Counted from the stretch's first letter, positions 10,601-22,508 are shown. The stretch is 64,000 bases of DNA from Notolepis coatsorum (GCA_963971535.1 OZ020593.1:21885999-21949998), one strand, 5' to 3'. Made by a program: numbers and translations. The notes: generated by a model from the letters alone, not told the origin.

Positions 10601-12929
10601 TCCTCTAGCTCTCCCCTCTCTTCATAATCTCCTCCCTCAGATGTCTCCTCCAGTACAGTGCCCTCATCCTCGAACTTCTCAATGCCGTTGAGTTTTTCCT
10701 TATGCTCCGGTTCCTCTGGCGTCTCCCCGCTGTCTCCCTCAGGCTCTGTGGTGGTAATCCCCTCATCCACAGACTCCGCTGCCTCGGGGGACCCTTTGAT
10801 CTGCATTATTTCTTCACGGTGGATCATCACCGCCTCTTCCTCCTGGGTTTGGTGTGTTGCCGCATCATCTTCCACTACGTCCTCAGCTCTGAGTGCCTCA
10901 AAGTCCTTGGTAAGGTCCTCTGGCGAAGACATCAGAGATCTTTCGAGCGCTAGAGCCTTGATGACATCAGCTGCACTGGCTGCAACTTTAATATCGTCCA
11001 CCTTTGTCTCTTTCTTTATCACCTTTGACTTTAGTTTGGGTTTTGACGGGCTTCCTGTGTCTTTTTTGGACACGTCATCTTTTTTCAATGGCTTTGGTCT
11101 CGGCGCCAGCTTTTTCACCTCGCCCAACGCAGACGTCTTCTTTATGTCTTTAGATGTTTTTTTCACCTCTTTCTTGGAATCATCTTTCTTCAGCTCTTTC
11201 TTCTCGTCCTTCTTCTCCTTCATAGGCGAGTCTCTCCTCAGATCCTTCCTGACGTCTTTCTTTACCTCCTCCTTCTTTACCCTCTCTTCCTTCTTCACCT
11301 CCTTTTTGGGCGTAAGCTTCTCGTCTTTCTTTGCCACTTCTTTCTTAACATCCTTCTCTTCGTTTTTCTTTTCCACAGACTTTCTTGGTTCTTTCTTGAT
11401 AATCTTCTCCTTTAGAGGCCTCGGTTTAATTTCAGCCTTCTTCTTCTCCGGTGTTTCAGTTTTGGTCGGTTGTTCTGCTTTTTCAGCCTTCTTTTTCTCC
11501 GGTGTTTCAGTTTTGGTAGGTTGTTCTGCTTTTTTCAGCCTTCTTTTTCTCTGGTGTTTCAGTCTTGGTAGGTTGTTCTGCTTTTTCAGCCTTCTTTTCT
11601 CCGGTGTTTCAGTTTTGGTAGGTTGTTCTGCTTTTGGTTTTAATTCTTTCTCTGGCGCTTTTGCCTTTTCTTTTTTCACCGGGGCCTTTTCTTTTTTCTC
11701 TGTCTTCTGAGCCTTCTCCTGGGATTGTTCCGCGTCCGTCTTCGCCTTCTCCTCCTCCTTTGACTCCTTCCTGAGACTCCTGCTTGGCGACGGCTTCGGG
11801 GTAGACTTGAGGCTCTCCTTGCTGTCCGTCCTGTGCTTCATCTTGGCCTGCTTCAGCGCCGGCGCCATGTTGGGAGACAGCTCCTTCTGGGTGACGACCG
11901 CCTGCTTCAAGAAGTCCAGATGCTTTAGCTTTTCTAGTCCCTCGAGAACGTGATGCTGAGTGGCGTTTCCTGGAAACAGGACACGCACTATCTTGTCTGA
12001 GGGATTCGTGGGGTGCCACACGATCAACGAGGAGATGGAGGTCAGGTAGGAAACGGGGAACTCGGATTCCTTTCCGTTTGGCAACAGGATGGAGGCTTTG
12101 TCTTTCTCGCTGCCCGTCCACTGTTTCATAAAGTGCTGCATCTCTTTGCTGTTCTTCGATGGGTTCAGCACGTACATCTCAAGCTTCCCCACGCCCATTT
12201 TCTGAAAGAGTATGACCGGTTCTATCGTGTTCCCGACGGGCCTGTGTAAAGACTCTGTCCTCAAATTCAACTTGGTCAGGAACTGCCGAGTGAAGGCCGC
12301 CTCCTCGATGTTCCTCCGCACCCTGTAGTTGGGTCGGGGTCCCCCAGGTTCTCGGGGAGGTTCACAAACACAACACCGATGTCCGGGGAAATCATATTCT
12401 TCACCCAGTCACTGTTGGCCGTAGAACCCTGCGACTGCTCCTCCTCCAGCTCCGCTATCTTCCTCTGCAGCATGCTGTTGATGCCCGGCAGGTTGTCGTC
12501 GCCGATGTGAGTGAGCAGGATGGAGTCCACCCGGTCGAGGTGTCTCACGAGTTTCCAGAAGCACGATTTCCTGTCCGAACCGCCGTTGATGAGCATGTTG
12601 AACCCGTTGACGGCGAAGAGGGCAGAGTCGCCGCGGCCCCCGGGGAAAATGTAGCAGCATGGTTTGGAGAGCTTTAGGAATCCACCTGAGGTCGGTGGTT
12701 CTAACATGTCGAAGGGGGACGGGATCTCTACGGATTCTGATAAGTACTCTGTGAACTCTGAGAGGCCTTCCATCTCTGGGAGTATGAGACTGGAGTTGAG
12801 CTTCATGTTGATGAAGTCCTGTAGGTTGTGTTTGTCCAGGTTTGAGTTCTTCCAGTTGCCTTGTTCGGGGCAGGAGATGGTTATGTTGGCTTTGTTTTCT
12901 GGATTAATGGTGCTGAGCAATTCGCCAAT
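7638..12929 (-). CDS. map1b: map1b exon 5, giant exon: heavy chain and start of light chain
   Basis: This exon encodes most of MAP1B, the neuronal protein that stabilises axonal and growth-cone microtubules. It starts after acceptor TTCCTCAG (12930) with IGELLSTINPENKA and continues through the metallo-hydrolase-like N-terminal region (GGFLKLSKPCCYIFPGGRGD, then LLTHIGDDNLPGINSMLQRK). It then enters a lysine/glutamate-rich KKE block (about 11850-10960), which in mammals binds microtubules. A long acidic Ser/Pro-rich region follows with conserved proline-directed sites (PTPMDEMSTPRDVMSDE near 10240-10290; SLHAEVGSPHSTEVDDSLSV near 9200). It ends in the basic start of LC1, with donor TCAG followed by GTAAGC at 7637. 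The assembled exon is 5292 bp, one base short of the length its flanking phases need. The frame breaks at about 12331, so the two halves read in different frames. The tyrosine-rich MAP1B repeats of mammals are absent. Total protein would be about 2040 residues, against about 2470 in human. Confidence 0.96.
11433..11640 (-). repeat. In-frame 17-residue coding repeat within map1b exon 5
   Basis: About four copies of a 51-bp unit encode a Lys/Glu/Thr-rich 17-residue repeat (PTKTETPEKKKAEKAEQ). Successive spacings are 51, 52 and 50 bp. The 52-bp unit has six T's at 11530-11535 and the 50-bp unit has four at 11595-11598, where other units have five. The two changes cancel, leaving about 21 codons in a shifted frame between them. 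Confidence 0.9.
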
Positions 12930-13185
12930 CTGAGGAAAAGAGGGAAACATTAGCTTCCTCATTTAAATGAATTCCATGTTTGCAGTAGTTTCAAAAACAC
13001 ATGTTATAATCACTTATAATTACAACAACAAAATGTATGGTACATAATGCACAATAAATTAAAGGTATATTATGTATTGATGTTGCATAGCAATTGAGTG
13101 AATGTGAAGATTATTGTAACCAGAATTCCTACAGATATTGATCTTGTAACTTTCCAAGGACAGTGATTCCGCCCAGGTGACTCAC

Positions 13186-13326
13186 CTCTTGGTCAGTGAA
13201 GATGTCTATAAAGTTGAAAAACGAGAAAGATCCAGACTGAAGAATCAGCTCTCCAGTGTTTTCAAAGCATTGCCCTGAGAGAACCAGCAGCTTGTGTCTG
13301 GCAGTATCTGAGACCATCAAACGAAC
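13186..13326 (-). CDS. map1b: map1b exon 4
   Basis: 141 bp encode exactly 47 codons. The translation begins VRLMVSDTARHKLLVLSGQC and ends FNFIDIFTDQE, matching the conserved N-terminal region of vertebrate MAP1B just before exon 5. The minus-strand acceptor is CCTCCCAG before GTTCGT (13327-13329) and the donor GAG precedes GTGAGT (13184-13185). Both borders are phase 0 and join in frame with exons 3 and 5. This region belongs to the MAP1 heavy-chain N-terminal domain involved in heavy/light chain association. Confidence 0.96.
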
Positions 13327-13639
13327 CTGGGAGGGAAATAGAGGATGATACATTTTCATTGTATTCCATAACATCCTTTTTTATAATTTTTTTTAAACAA
13401 ACTTAAAATAAACTCAAACAGAAACTCTTTTTGCACTCGAAAGTCCAAGTGTAAAGTCCATTGCAGTTGCCCCACAAATGTCAAATATAATGTCATAGTG
13501 TAGGTTACAGTAGCGTGTATGAAGTCAGGCCTTCTATACTGTAGCAGCTCACTTGATATTCAAATATAGTTTCAAATATCACCAATTTCCCTTTAATCAA
13601 GTCCATTAGATAATTAGCTGAGTCATTCTCTCTCTCCAT

Positions 13640-13983
<344 letters not shown>

Positions 13984-14572
13984 CTACTCCCCCCTCTCTC
14001 TCTCCCCCCCTCTCTCTAGTGCTCAACCTGTCACTCTTTTTTCCCCAATTCAGCGTCCAATTCTGGGCTGCTGGCCAGCCCCCCCCTCTCCCCATCCCCC
14101 CTGGCCAGCAGTGCTGTGTGATATTATTACTGCACAGTTTGATTGCAGACAGCTGAGGGGTTGGGGGGGCAAAGTGAAAAGAGGATCCCCCGTCTTCTTC
14201 CAGATCATTATTAAACATTATATTAAAAACGTCTCCAATAAAGGCTAAAGGAAGTAGGCTTATATTTGTTCACATGAAGCAAATCAGAGGTCGACTTAAT
14301 TTTTTGTAGGCACACTCATAACTCTAGCTGTAACTAAAGCATTCACATGTCATTGCTCAGGTTTTTATTCTCGTCCGCCCAGCGGGGACAAACTAAGGGG
14401 CATTTTGCATCACTCAGGTTGGATAATTGGACTATTAAGGCACGTCTGCATCCTTTCCCAGTTGCAATTATGTTGAAATGTGTGCGTGTTTATTGTTGTG
14501 TGAAAGTGTGTGTTTAAATATGCAATATTTCAAAATAGGACAAGAGATTAGGAGATTCAAAGTAGCGGAGAT

Positions 14573-14818
14573 TAGAAGCATATTAATAAACAGATGTATG
14601 GCAGTTCTGAAATGAGACGCATATTACTAAATAGATGTATGGCAGTTCTGAAATGAGAATCATATTAATAAACAGATGTATGGCAGTTCTGAAATGAGAC
14701 GCATATTACTAAATAGATGTATGGCAGTTCTGAAATGAGAATCATATTAATAAACAGATGTATGGCAGTTCTGAAATGAGAAGCATATATTAATAAATAG
14801 ATGTATGGCAGTTCTCAA
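14573..14818. repeat. 41-bp minisatellite, about 6 copies
   Basis: The unit contains AGATGTATGGCAGTTCTGAA followed by ATGAGA. Two sub-types alternate (GACGCATATTACTAAAT and GAATCATATTAATAAAC), which suggests growth as an 82-bp dimer. It lies in the intron between exons 3 and 4. Confidence 0.93.
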
Positions 14819-15074
14819 TGACAAGTTCTATTTATACCAGGGTTTGGATCAATTCACTTTGAATCCAGTGAATTCGGGAGGTGTATTGTTCTTTATAATT
14901 CAAATACTGAAAATGGTTGGCATGAAAAGGGTGCATCATCCAACAAGTCCAATGAGAATGAACGTTCCGTCATCAGCAAGTAAACGGGCGGCTTCTGTTT
15001 ACGTTTAGAACAACTGACTGAATTGAAGGTGAGCTGTCTGTGTGTCTGAGGTGAAACTGTCTTTTGCCTCTCAC

Positions 15075-15157
15075 CTCAGTGCTGACGGCTTCATCTGAGG
15101 GGTTGATCAGCACCACCGTCTCCAATACGGTGCTTTTGTGGTGAAGAATCCTCTGTC
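15075..15157 (-). CDS. map1b: map1b exon 3
   Basis: 83 bp encode the last two bases of a Gly codon and then 27 residues (QRILHHKSTVLETVVLINPS, then DEAVSTE). This matches the conserved vertebrate MAP1B segment between exons 2 and 4. The minus-strand acceptor is TTCTCAG before GACAGAGG and the donor is ACTGAG followed by GTGAGA. The exit phase 0 fits exon 4. The entry phase requires an exon 2 ending in the first base of a Gly codon. Confidence 0.96.
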
Positions 15158-15357
15158 CTGAGAACAACAGAAGGAACATCTTGAATCATCTGGGTGGAAA
15201 TCAATCTGTAGTCTGTAGTCCATATGATATTATTCGGATTGAAAGGCTATTGTCAATAAGATGAACACATTATCTATGTGTATAATGATGACGTTGCACG
15301 TCATGACGTTATAATGAAGTAGTATTTATTTTGTTAAAATATGTGTTAAATAGCTCT

Positions 15358-15437
15358 ACATTCCAACAGCCATAACTGATATAGAGTGCTTGGTCAGTTA
15401 ACATGGGTCTCTCAGTCCCCCCCCGCTCTGCAGTAAG
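15358..15437. repeat. Single diverged copy of the 68-bp repeat unit
   Basis: Carries CCAACAGCCATAACTGATAT, then AGTGCTTGGTCAG, AACATGGGTCTCTCAGTCC and CTCTGCAGTAA in the same order as each unit of the 28917-29955 array. It shares the flank GTTAAATAGCTCTACATTC with that locus's surroundings, so the unit belongs to a dispersed element. Confidence 0.8.
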
Positions 15438-16800
15438 GTCAAGGTCAAGGTCAACTTTATTTATATAAAAAATTATTAAAAAAATCACGGAAATTCATTG
15501 TATTATTTTACAGATTACTTTTGTTTTTCTACTTTAAGTGTAAATGCCATACAAATACAGTAAATTACTTTTGATCAAAATATTAACCATTAAATGTAAT
15601 CTGTAAATTGATTTAATAAGAAATAAAAACATTATTTTTACAGGATTATTCCATTGCTTAATTGTCTTGAATGTTAAATTACATTGAATTATATGTAAAA
15701 ACACCTCAAATAAACAAATTTTTCTGTAAATGAATTGCTTTTCCACTTTATATTTATTTTTATTTTTAGTGTAGCCTAAATTTGGTTGAGTCCTGTCAGG
15801 TCAATATTGCGTGTCTGACCACTAGATCATGACATGTCATCGTAGACAGCTGCTCTACCCACTCTGCTCTTAACCATCATCCTGGATGCACATGTCCAAT
15901 TAGCTCCATGACCTGTCACCTGCCTGTCATCGCCCCCCATCACTCAAGCTCCACGCCCCCACCCACCGCCTATACCAGGGTCATGAAACATGTCATTGAA
16001 CTTGTCATCATTTGATTATAAGAGGTTGATTATACACCAAACCTTTACCTTAACCCTAACCTTAACCTCACTGGAGACATCACGCCCCGCCCTAACCAAG
16101 AAAAGAGATGATTCTTTTTTAAGGCTTTATTTTGTGATAACCGATTTTGAAGATAATGTTTGATTTGATTTGATTTGATTTGATTTTTATTTGTCTCGAA
16201 CATAGAAACATAAAACAAGTTTAAAAAACAAAAAGTATTAGCCCTCTTATGCTATCCTACAAAATAATTGCGTGATGATAATCCTATATAATCCTATTCC
16301 ACTTTTCCACATTTCTTCTCAGGCTTTTGTGAGAAACATTGACCATATAAAATATTGGTTTTATTTATTTATTTTGGTTAGATGATTCCAAGAACGTTTG
16401 CAAGATTACAATACAATATCTTTCATCCACCCAGACGGGGTCTGAATGAACTCTTTATCCACGTTTATTCCCATCCTTCACCTTTTATACGTTGAGCTCA
16501 ATAACTGAACTCAAATCCACGATTAGTACCTTTCAGTCCTAATCTGCGCCGTAAGGAACTCATTATGGTTTCCCGGCTGCACCGTCTCATGCTCCTCCTT
16601 ATCCCAGAAGAGGCAGGAGGCCTCAGCTCATTCATCAGCTGGTTCTGAACTGTGAGGATGGTGCGGTCCTAATGTGGCTGTGTAAATGTTAATGTTCCCC
16701 GCAGAGGGGGTGACTTCATCACTGTCAGACAGGAAATGACCAGAGCTGCTGAAGGCATAATGAGCCCCTTGCTTCCCTGAATCAGAGCTTTGAACGGACC
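15438..16800. other. No gene; AT-rich repeat fragments
   Basis: Holds AGGTCA direct repeats followed by CTTTATTTATATAAA near 15435-15470, a TAACCCTAACCTTAACC-type run near 16050-16067 and a reversed (TTTGA)n LINE tail at about 16157-16186. I see no coding exon here, although this is where map1b exon 2 could lie. Confidence 0.4.
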
Positions 16801-16805
16801 CAAAG

Positions 16806-17040
16806 AAATCAGGCCTGACGACCCTACATGAACCTGTCTGACCCTACATGAACCTGTCTGACCCTACATGAACCTGTCTGACCCTACATGAACCTGTCTG
16901 ACCCTACATGAACCTGTCTGACCCTACATGAACCTGTCTGACCCTACATGAACCTGTCTGACCCTATATGAACCTGTCTGACCCTACATGAACCTGTCTG
17001 ACCCTAAATGAACCTGTCTGACCCTACATGAACCTGTCCG
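16806..17040. repeat. 20-bp minisatellite, about 11 copies
   Basis: Nearly perfect copies of ACCCTACATGAACCTGTCTG, with single changes (TATATG, TAAATG) in two units. The high identity indicates recent expansion. Confidence 0.97.
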
Positions 17041-17097
17041 AGCCACAGCAGCAGTTTTGGGCCCAACTTGAAGCCTCATTAATTTAGAGAAATTTCA

Positions 17098-17770
17098 ACC
17101 CATACCAACCATAGAAACACAACACCCTGCCACTGATACCAACCATAGAAACACAACACCCTGACACTGATACCAACCATAGAAACACAACACCCTGGAC
17201 ACTGATACCAACCATAGAAACACAACACCCTGGACACTGTTACCAACCATAGAAACACAACCCCCTGGACACTGTTACCAACCATAGAAACACAACACCC
17301 TGGACACTGTTACCAACCATAGAAACACAACCCCCTGGACACTGTTACCAACCATAGAAACACAACACCCTGGACACTGTTACCAACCATAGAAACACAA
17401 CACCCTGGACACTGTTACCAACCATAGAAACACAACACCCTGGACACTGTTACCAACCATAGAAACACAACACCCTGGACACTGTTACCAACCATAGAAA
17501 CACAACACCCTGGACACTGTTACCAACCATAGAAACACAACACCCTGGACACTGTTACCAACCATAGAAACACAACACCCTGGACACTGTTACCAACCAT
17601 AGAAACACAACACCCTGGACACTGTTACCAACCATAGAAACACAACACCCTGACACTGAACCATAGAAACACAACACCCTGACACTGAACCATAGAAACA
17701 CAACACCCTGACACAGTGAACCATAGAAACACAACACCCTGACACTGAACCATAGAAACACACCCCTGAC
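17098..17770. repeat. 35-bp minisatellite, about 19 copies
   Basis: The unit contains ACCAACCATAGAAACACAAC followed by ACCCTGGACACTGTT. The right end has shortened units of about 27 bp lacking the TTACCAACC part. Apparent Val/Cys/Phe-rich frames on the minus strand are artefacts. Confidence 0.96.
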
Positions 17771-17779
17771 ACAGGCCTC

Positions 17780-18570
17780 CTAGATACAATAACAACCAAA
17801 TCAAACAGGAGGAAGACATTTAACCATTTATTATAGAGATATCAGCATAACAGAAACACAACACTCTAGTTGAACTCAATACAGAGATGGGGAAACAGTT
17901 ATTATATGTGGACTACCTCTGGTGGTAACATATATCCTGAGGACTGTATATATATCACACAGACATGTATAAACATTAAGGCAGGACAGACTGCCAGTAT
18001 GATAATGACTTCGGTCCCACACTGTGTCTGATTGTGTGCAGTGGCTTCGATCTGTTAAAGGCGTCCTCCTCTACAGCAGGCGGGGGTGAGACCACATGAG
18101 AGGGCAGGTGGGGGTGAGACCACACGGAGAGGGCAGGTGGGGGTGAGACCACACCGAGAGGGCAGGTGCCGCGTCGTCCATTCTTCATCCAGAGCCGTCT
18201 CACCCAGCGCCCCCTCAGGCTCAGCCCGGGAACATCTCCCATCAGTCTTTGTCTCCTCTCTCTTTTTCTCTTTTTTACCTCATTTCTTTCTCAAGAGAGA
18301 AATCAATGTATTCCTCAGAATTAACAGAGGGAAAAATTGTCTGGATTACTTCCCATTAGAAAACCCATCTAGACTCAATTTAGCCACCTTTTTTATTTGT
18401 GAAGTAACATTCGAGTTTACCCACTTTTTTTTTAAGCTGATCTCAATATTTCGGATGCAAATCACATGAATATTATGGTCTTTTTGAGGAAATACTGTAA
18501 CACACACTATTCTGAATCTTTTTTATTCTGGCGTCTGCTGTTTGTTACCGTGGCCACCACGTTACTGATA
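17780..18570. other. No gene recognised
   Basis: Contains three imperfect copies of a GGCAGGTGGGGGTGAGACCA-type 33-bp repeat (about 18075-18170). No coding similarity is seen on either strand. Confidence 0.45.
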
Positions 18571-18668
18571 ACCATGTAACCCTAACCCACGTTACTCAAC
18601 CCTAACCCTAACCACACTGTTACCTAAACTAACCCTAACCCTAAACCCTAACCTTAACCCTAACTTTC
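18571..18668. repeat. Degenerate interstitial telomere-like repeat
   Basis: Several CCCTAA words (reverse of TTAGGG) are interspersed with CTTAAC and other variants. The run is too degenerate and short to indicate a telomere or fusion point without more context. Confidence 0.6.
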
Positions 18669-19375
18669 TATCTTAACCATAACCGTTAAACCTTAAAAAA
18701 CAAATCATCATCATAGTATTGCTGTCTAGTGGTGAGCGCACTCGCCCGCTGTCGATACAAAATGTAAATATATTACTTATACAATACAAGTAAATATACC
18801 ATAACGTACATTATGTACCTTTTGTCCTGTGGTCAATTAGTACTTTTTATTTACCCTTTCTGAGGAGACCGTGTTGCCACCCACCAGGACTGCTAAAACA
18901 AAACAGCAAGCTAACAACATACCATTATAACAAGCATATTGCCTGCTAGGTTGAGAGATGGTGTAGCTGTAGCTGTAGGGTGTGGGGGAGACATGAGTAT
19001 AGAGGTCACATGATCCTCAGAGAGAGAAAGAGAGAGCGCGTCTGGTCTCTGAGGACTTGATGCCGCGGCAGCTATCTGAGTGCCGGGTTGATAACCCCAT
19101 ACATATTTCATAGCAGATCGTCGTTATTACAGCTATAGCTATTAACCCTGCTGCCTCCTCCCAGAGGGCTGTCACTCGGTGTGCAAGAGGTGTTTCATTC
19201 AGCCCCGCTGGTTATGCTGAATTGGCTCCAATATTACCATCAGCCTCTAATAATCCCGGGAGTAGTCTATACTGAAAGTGGAAGTATTGAGTCTTTGGTA
19301 CAGTAGTTCAATTCCCGTCATTTATCAAACCTTCAGCTGTCGAAATATGGAACTATTATTCATGAAGAGGTCATT
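18669..19375. other. No gene recognised
   Basis: Mixed single-copy-looking sequence without splice-bounded coding similarity on either strand. It lies in the map1b intron. Confidence 0.4.
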
Positions 19376-20290
19376 TATTTAACCTTTATTTAACCAGGCA
19401 GGTCAATTAACACATTGAGTGCCAGCCACGAGAAATCTCGTGCTTTCATCAGCGATATCCATACATTTTTCATCAATCTAGCCTCACGTTATCATTGGGA
19501 CTGTCTATGAGCTCGAACAGGGAAAATACCGCCCCCTATCGTCTCCCGGATGGTAATGCACCCATTGGATGGGATGGAAATGCATGGGAAAAGAAAACCC
19601 CGGAATCCACATTTGACTTCTCAGGCATGTAACCGGAGACGATTGGATTCATTGTGGACACTCAGAGCAGCGTGGATTATGTGTTTCGAGTACCTAATGT
19701 TGGATCAATAAACGCGATATTTGGAATGGCGATCAGGAATTGGAATATTCTTTTTGCAGAACATCTGATGTGAGGTAAGGAATCTATGTTACCAGTCTTG
19801 GGGTAATCAGATGCATTTTTCACATATATCTCAACGTGTCTGTGTGTGTGTGTGTGTGTGCGTGTATGACGTTAGCGCTGACCAGGTCATAGATAATAGA
19901 TTTTTCAGCCCGCTTCTCTAGCGTGCATAAGTACACATATACTATCGATAATCTAGCGTTTATTTGAAAAACTTCAGTTTTTCAAAACGGTATCAAACAG
20001 AAATGTACTGATGAAAAAACAATCCGTTTCGTACATGTTGACTGCAAGCAAGTCATTGATAAGCGACGGGGGTATTAGACACATAGCCATAATATAGAAT
20101 ATAGAAATAGCTCCGCGAAAATCATGAAATATCGGAAAATCTGTCCAAAAAGGCTGGCATTCAAGCGATAAATCGTGCGCCCCCTGCTGGCACTCAATGT
20201 GTTAAGAACACATTTTTATTTACAATGAGAGGACAAAATAGCCTCTCGAAGGGTAACAGGGAAAGGGGACAATACAATAAAATAAAATAT
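19376..20290. repeat. Common teleost repeat split by a transposon
   Basis: The left part (19376-19410, TTAACCTTTATTTAACCAGG) and right part (20206-20290, AACACATTTTTATTTACAAT) form one continuous familiar fish repeat if 19411-20201 and one TTAA are removed. A relative (TTTATTTAACCAGGAAGTCC) is at about 62135. Confidence 0.7.
19411..20201. mobile_element. piggyBac-like non-autonomous element (TTAA target)
   Basis: The 791-bp element starts CACATTGAGTGCCAGC and ends with the exact 16-bp inverted copy GCTGGCACTCAATGTG. TTAA lies on both sides (19407-19410 and 20202-20205). A TTAA duplication with short inverted termini is the signature of piggyBac; Kolobok also uses TTAA. No long transposase frame remains. 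Confidence 0.85.
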
Positions 20291-20304
20291 GGTGAGCAGC
20301 TCTT

Positions 20305-20336
<32 letters not shown>

Positions 20337-20621
20337 GGGGGCAGCGGTGGCCTAAAGGTTAGAGGAGTGGGTTTGTGACCGGAAGGTCACCGGTTCGATC
20401 CCCTGGACCGGCAGGAAAAATCTCCCGCTGAAGTGCCCTTGAGCAAGGCACTTAACCCCCAACTGCTCCAGTGGAGTTGCTCAGTGGCCAACGGTGGCAG
20501 ACTGTGGTTGTACTGGGCAGCTCCCAGGTGTGAATGGAATTGTGTGAATGTGAAGCAGGGCGTAGCTGAAAAAGAGCATCTGTGCTCAGCGAACCTACCC
20601 CGGGTAAATAAAGGTTAAACA
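20337..20621 (+). mobile_element. V-SINE (tRNA-derived, conserved core)
   Basis: A tRNA-like head carries an A box (GTGGCCTAAAGG, near 20347) and a B box (GGTTCGATCCC, near 20392). It is followed by the vertebrate V-SINE core GCCCTTGAGCAAGGCACTTA (about 20437) and a short tail AAATAAAGGTTAAAC. The core is shared by many fish SINEs. Target duplications were not clear next to the (ATT)n run on the left. Confidence 0.88.
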
Positions 20622-20877
20622 AACAATTATAGGGAGTAGATAACGATTCACGGGGTTGTAAACGAGTGTAAGCCAATTCATGTCTCGTCGAGAGTGCAAC
20701 GATGGCCAATTTACAGATTTATATAAGTCACAGGCATTTGTAGCAAATGTAATTGCAGAGCGATACAAAACATTAACACGATCAAGGACACTCGCCTTGT
20801 ATTTAATGACTGGAATAAAATGGCTGGTGTGAAGAAGACACTAAGAGGGGGGGGTGTTTAACGTGCTCCATGCAGCC

Positions 20878-22398
20878 CACAGAGGAGGGGACTGTAGCCG
20901 CGTCTGTCGGGTGCTCTCAGAGTGGGAGGGGACTGTGCTCTCAGAGTGGGAGGGGACTGTAGTGTCCGGTGCTCTCAGAGTGGGAGGGGACTGTGCTCTC
21001 AGAGTGGGAGGGGACTGTAGTGTCCGGTGCTCTCAGAGTGGGAGGGGACTGTGCTCTCAGAGTGGGAGGGGACTATAGTGTCGGGTGCTCTCAGAGTGGG
21101 AGGGGACTGTAGTGTCCGGTGCTCTCAGAGTGGGAGGGGACTGTGCTCTCAGAGTGGGAGGGGACTGTAGTGTCCGGTGCTGTCAGAGTGGGAGGGGACT
21201 GTAGTGTCCGGTGCTCTCAGAGTGGGAGGGGACTGTAGTGTCCGGTGCTCTCAGAGTGGGAGGGGACTGTAGTGTCCGGTGCTCTCAGAGTGGGAGAGGA
21301 CTGTAGTGTCCGGTGCTCTCAGAGTGGGAGGGGACTGTAGTGTCCGGTGCTCTCAGAGTGGGAGGGGACTGTAGTGTCCGGTGCTCTCAGAGTGGGAGGG
21401 GACTGTAGTGTCGGGTGCTCTCAGAGTGGGAGGGGACTGTAGTGTCCGGTGCTCTCAGAGTGGGAGGGGACTGTGCTCTCAGAGTGGGAGGGGACTGTAG
21501 TGTCCGGTGCTCTCAGAGTGGGAGGGGACTGTAGTGTCCAGGTGCTCTCAGAGTGGGAGGGGACTGTAGTGTCCGGTGCTCTCAGAGTGGGAGGGGACTG
21601 TAGTGTCCGGTGCTCTCAGAGTGGGAGGGGACTGTGCTCTCAGAGTGGGAGAGGACTGTAGTGTCCGGTGCTCTCAGAGTGGGAGGGGACTGTAGTGTCC
21701 GGTGCTGCTCTCAGAGTGGGAGGGGACTGTAGTGTCGGGTGCTCTCAGAGTGGGAGGGGACTGCAGTGTCTGGTGCTCTCAGAGTGGGAGGGGACTGCAG
21801 TGTCTGGTGCTCTCAGAGTGGGAGGGGACTGTAGTGTCCGGTGCTCTCAGAGTGGGAGGGGACTGTAGCCGTGTCCGGTGCTCTCAGAGTGGGAGGGGAC
21901 TGTAGTGTCCGGTGCTCTCAGAGTGGGAGGGGACTGTAGTGTCCTGTGCTCTCAGAGTGGGAGGGGACTGTAGTGTCGGGTGCTCTCAGAGTGGGAGGGG
22001 ACTGTAGTGTCGGGTGCTCTCAGAGTGGGAGGGGACTGTAGTGTCCGGTGCTCTCAGAGTGGGAGGGGACTGTAGTGTCGGGTGCTCTCAGAGTGGGAGG
22101 GGACTGTAGTGTCGGGTGCTCTCAGAGTGGGACGGGACTGTAGTGTCGGGTGCTCTCAGAGTGGGAGGGGACTGTAGTGTCCGGTGCTCTCAGAGTGGGA
22201 GGGGACTGTAGTGTCGGGTGCTCTCAGAGTGGGAGGGGACTGTAGTGTCGGGTGCTCTCAGAGTGGGAGGGGACTGTAGTGTCGGGTGCTCTCAGAGTGG
22301 GAGGGGACTGTAGTGTCCGGTGCTCTCAGAGTGGGAGGCGACTGTAGCCGTGTCCGGTGCTCTCAGAGGAGGAGGGGACTGTAGCCGTGCCCGGTGCT
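20878..22398. repeat. 34-bp minisatellite, about 45 copies
   Basis: The unit is GGTGCTCTCAGAGTGGGAGG followed by GGACTGTAGTGTCC. Shortened 24-bp units lacking AGTGTCCGGT recur in the first third and again near 21480 and 21635. A C/G variant (TCCGGT or TCGGGT) is unevenly distributed, with TCGGGT commoner towards the right end, consistent with local block duplication. Confidence 0.97.
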
Positions 22399-22508
22399 TG
22401 AATCAAGGATTCGGTCCAAAGTAGAACACCAGAGCACAGGCAGTAACCTTTTTTGAGGCATGATGTGTCTTCATCAGAGTTGTGTGTCGAAACGTTAAGT
22501 ATTTAATA

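Noticed and set aside
10658-11710. 350-codon plus-strand frame
   Set aside because: Antisense shadow of the Lys/Glu-rich region of map1b exon 5; Ser/Phe-rich composition is as expected from the complement.
16806-17770. CRISPR-like arrays of short repeats
   Set aside because: Head-to-tail minisatellites with no unique spacers.
18571-18668. Telomere-like repeats as a chromosome fusion point
   Set aside because: Too few and too degenerate; similar CCCTAACC runs occur in ordinary fish repeats (for example near 16050).
22440-22500. Second hammerhead-like sequence (CTTCATCAGAG and CGAAACGTT)
   Set aside because: The two core parts are on opposite strands here, so the order required for a hammerhead is not met.
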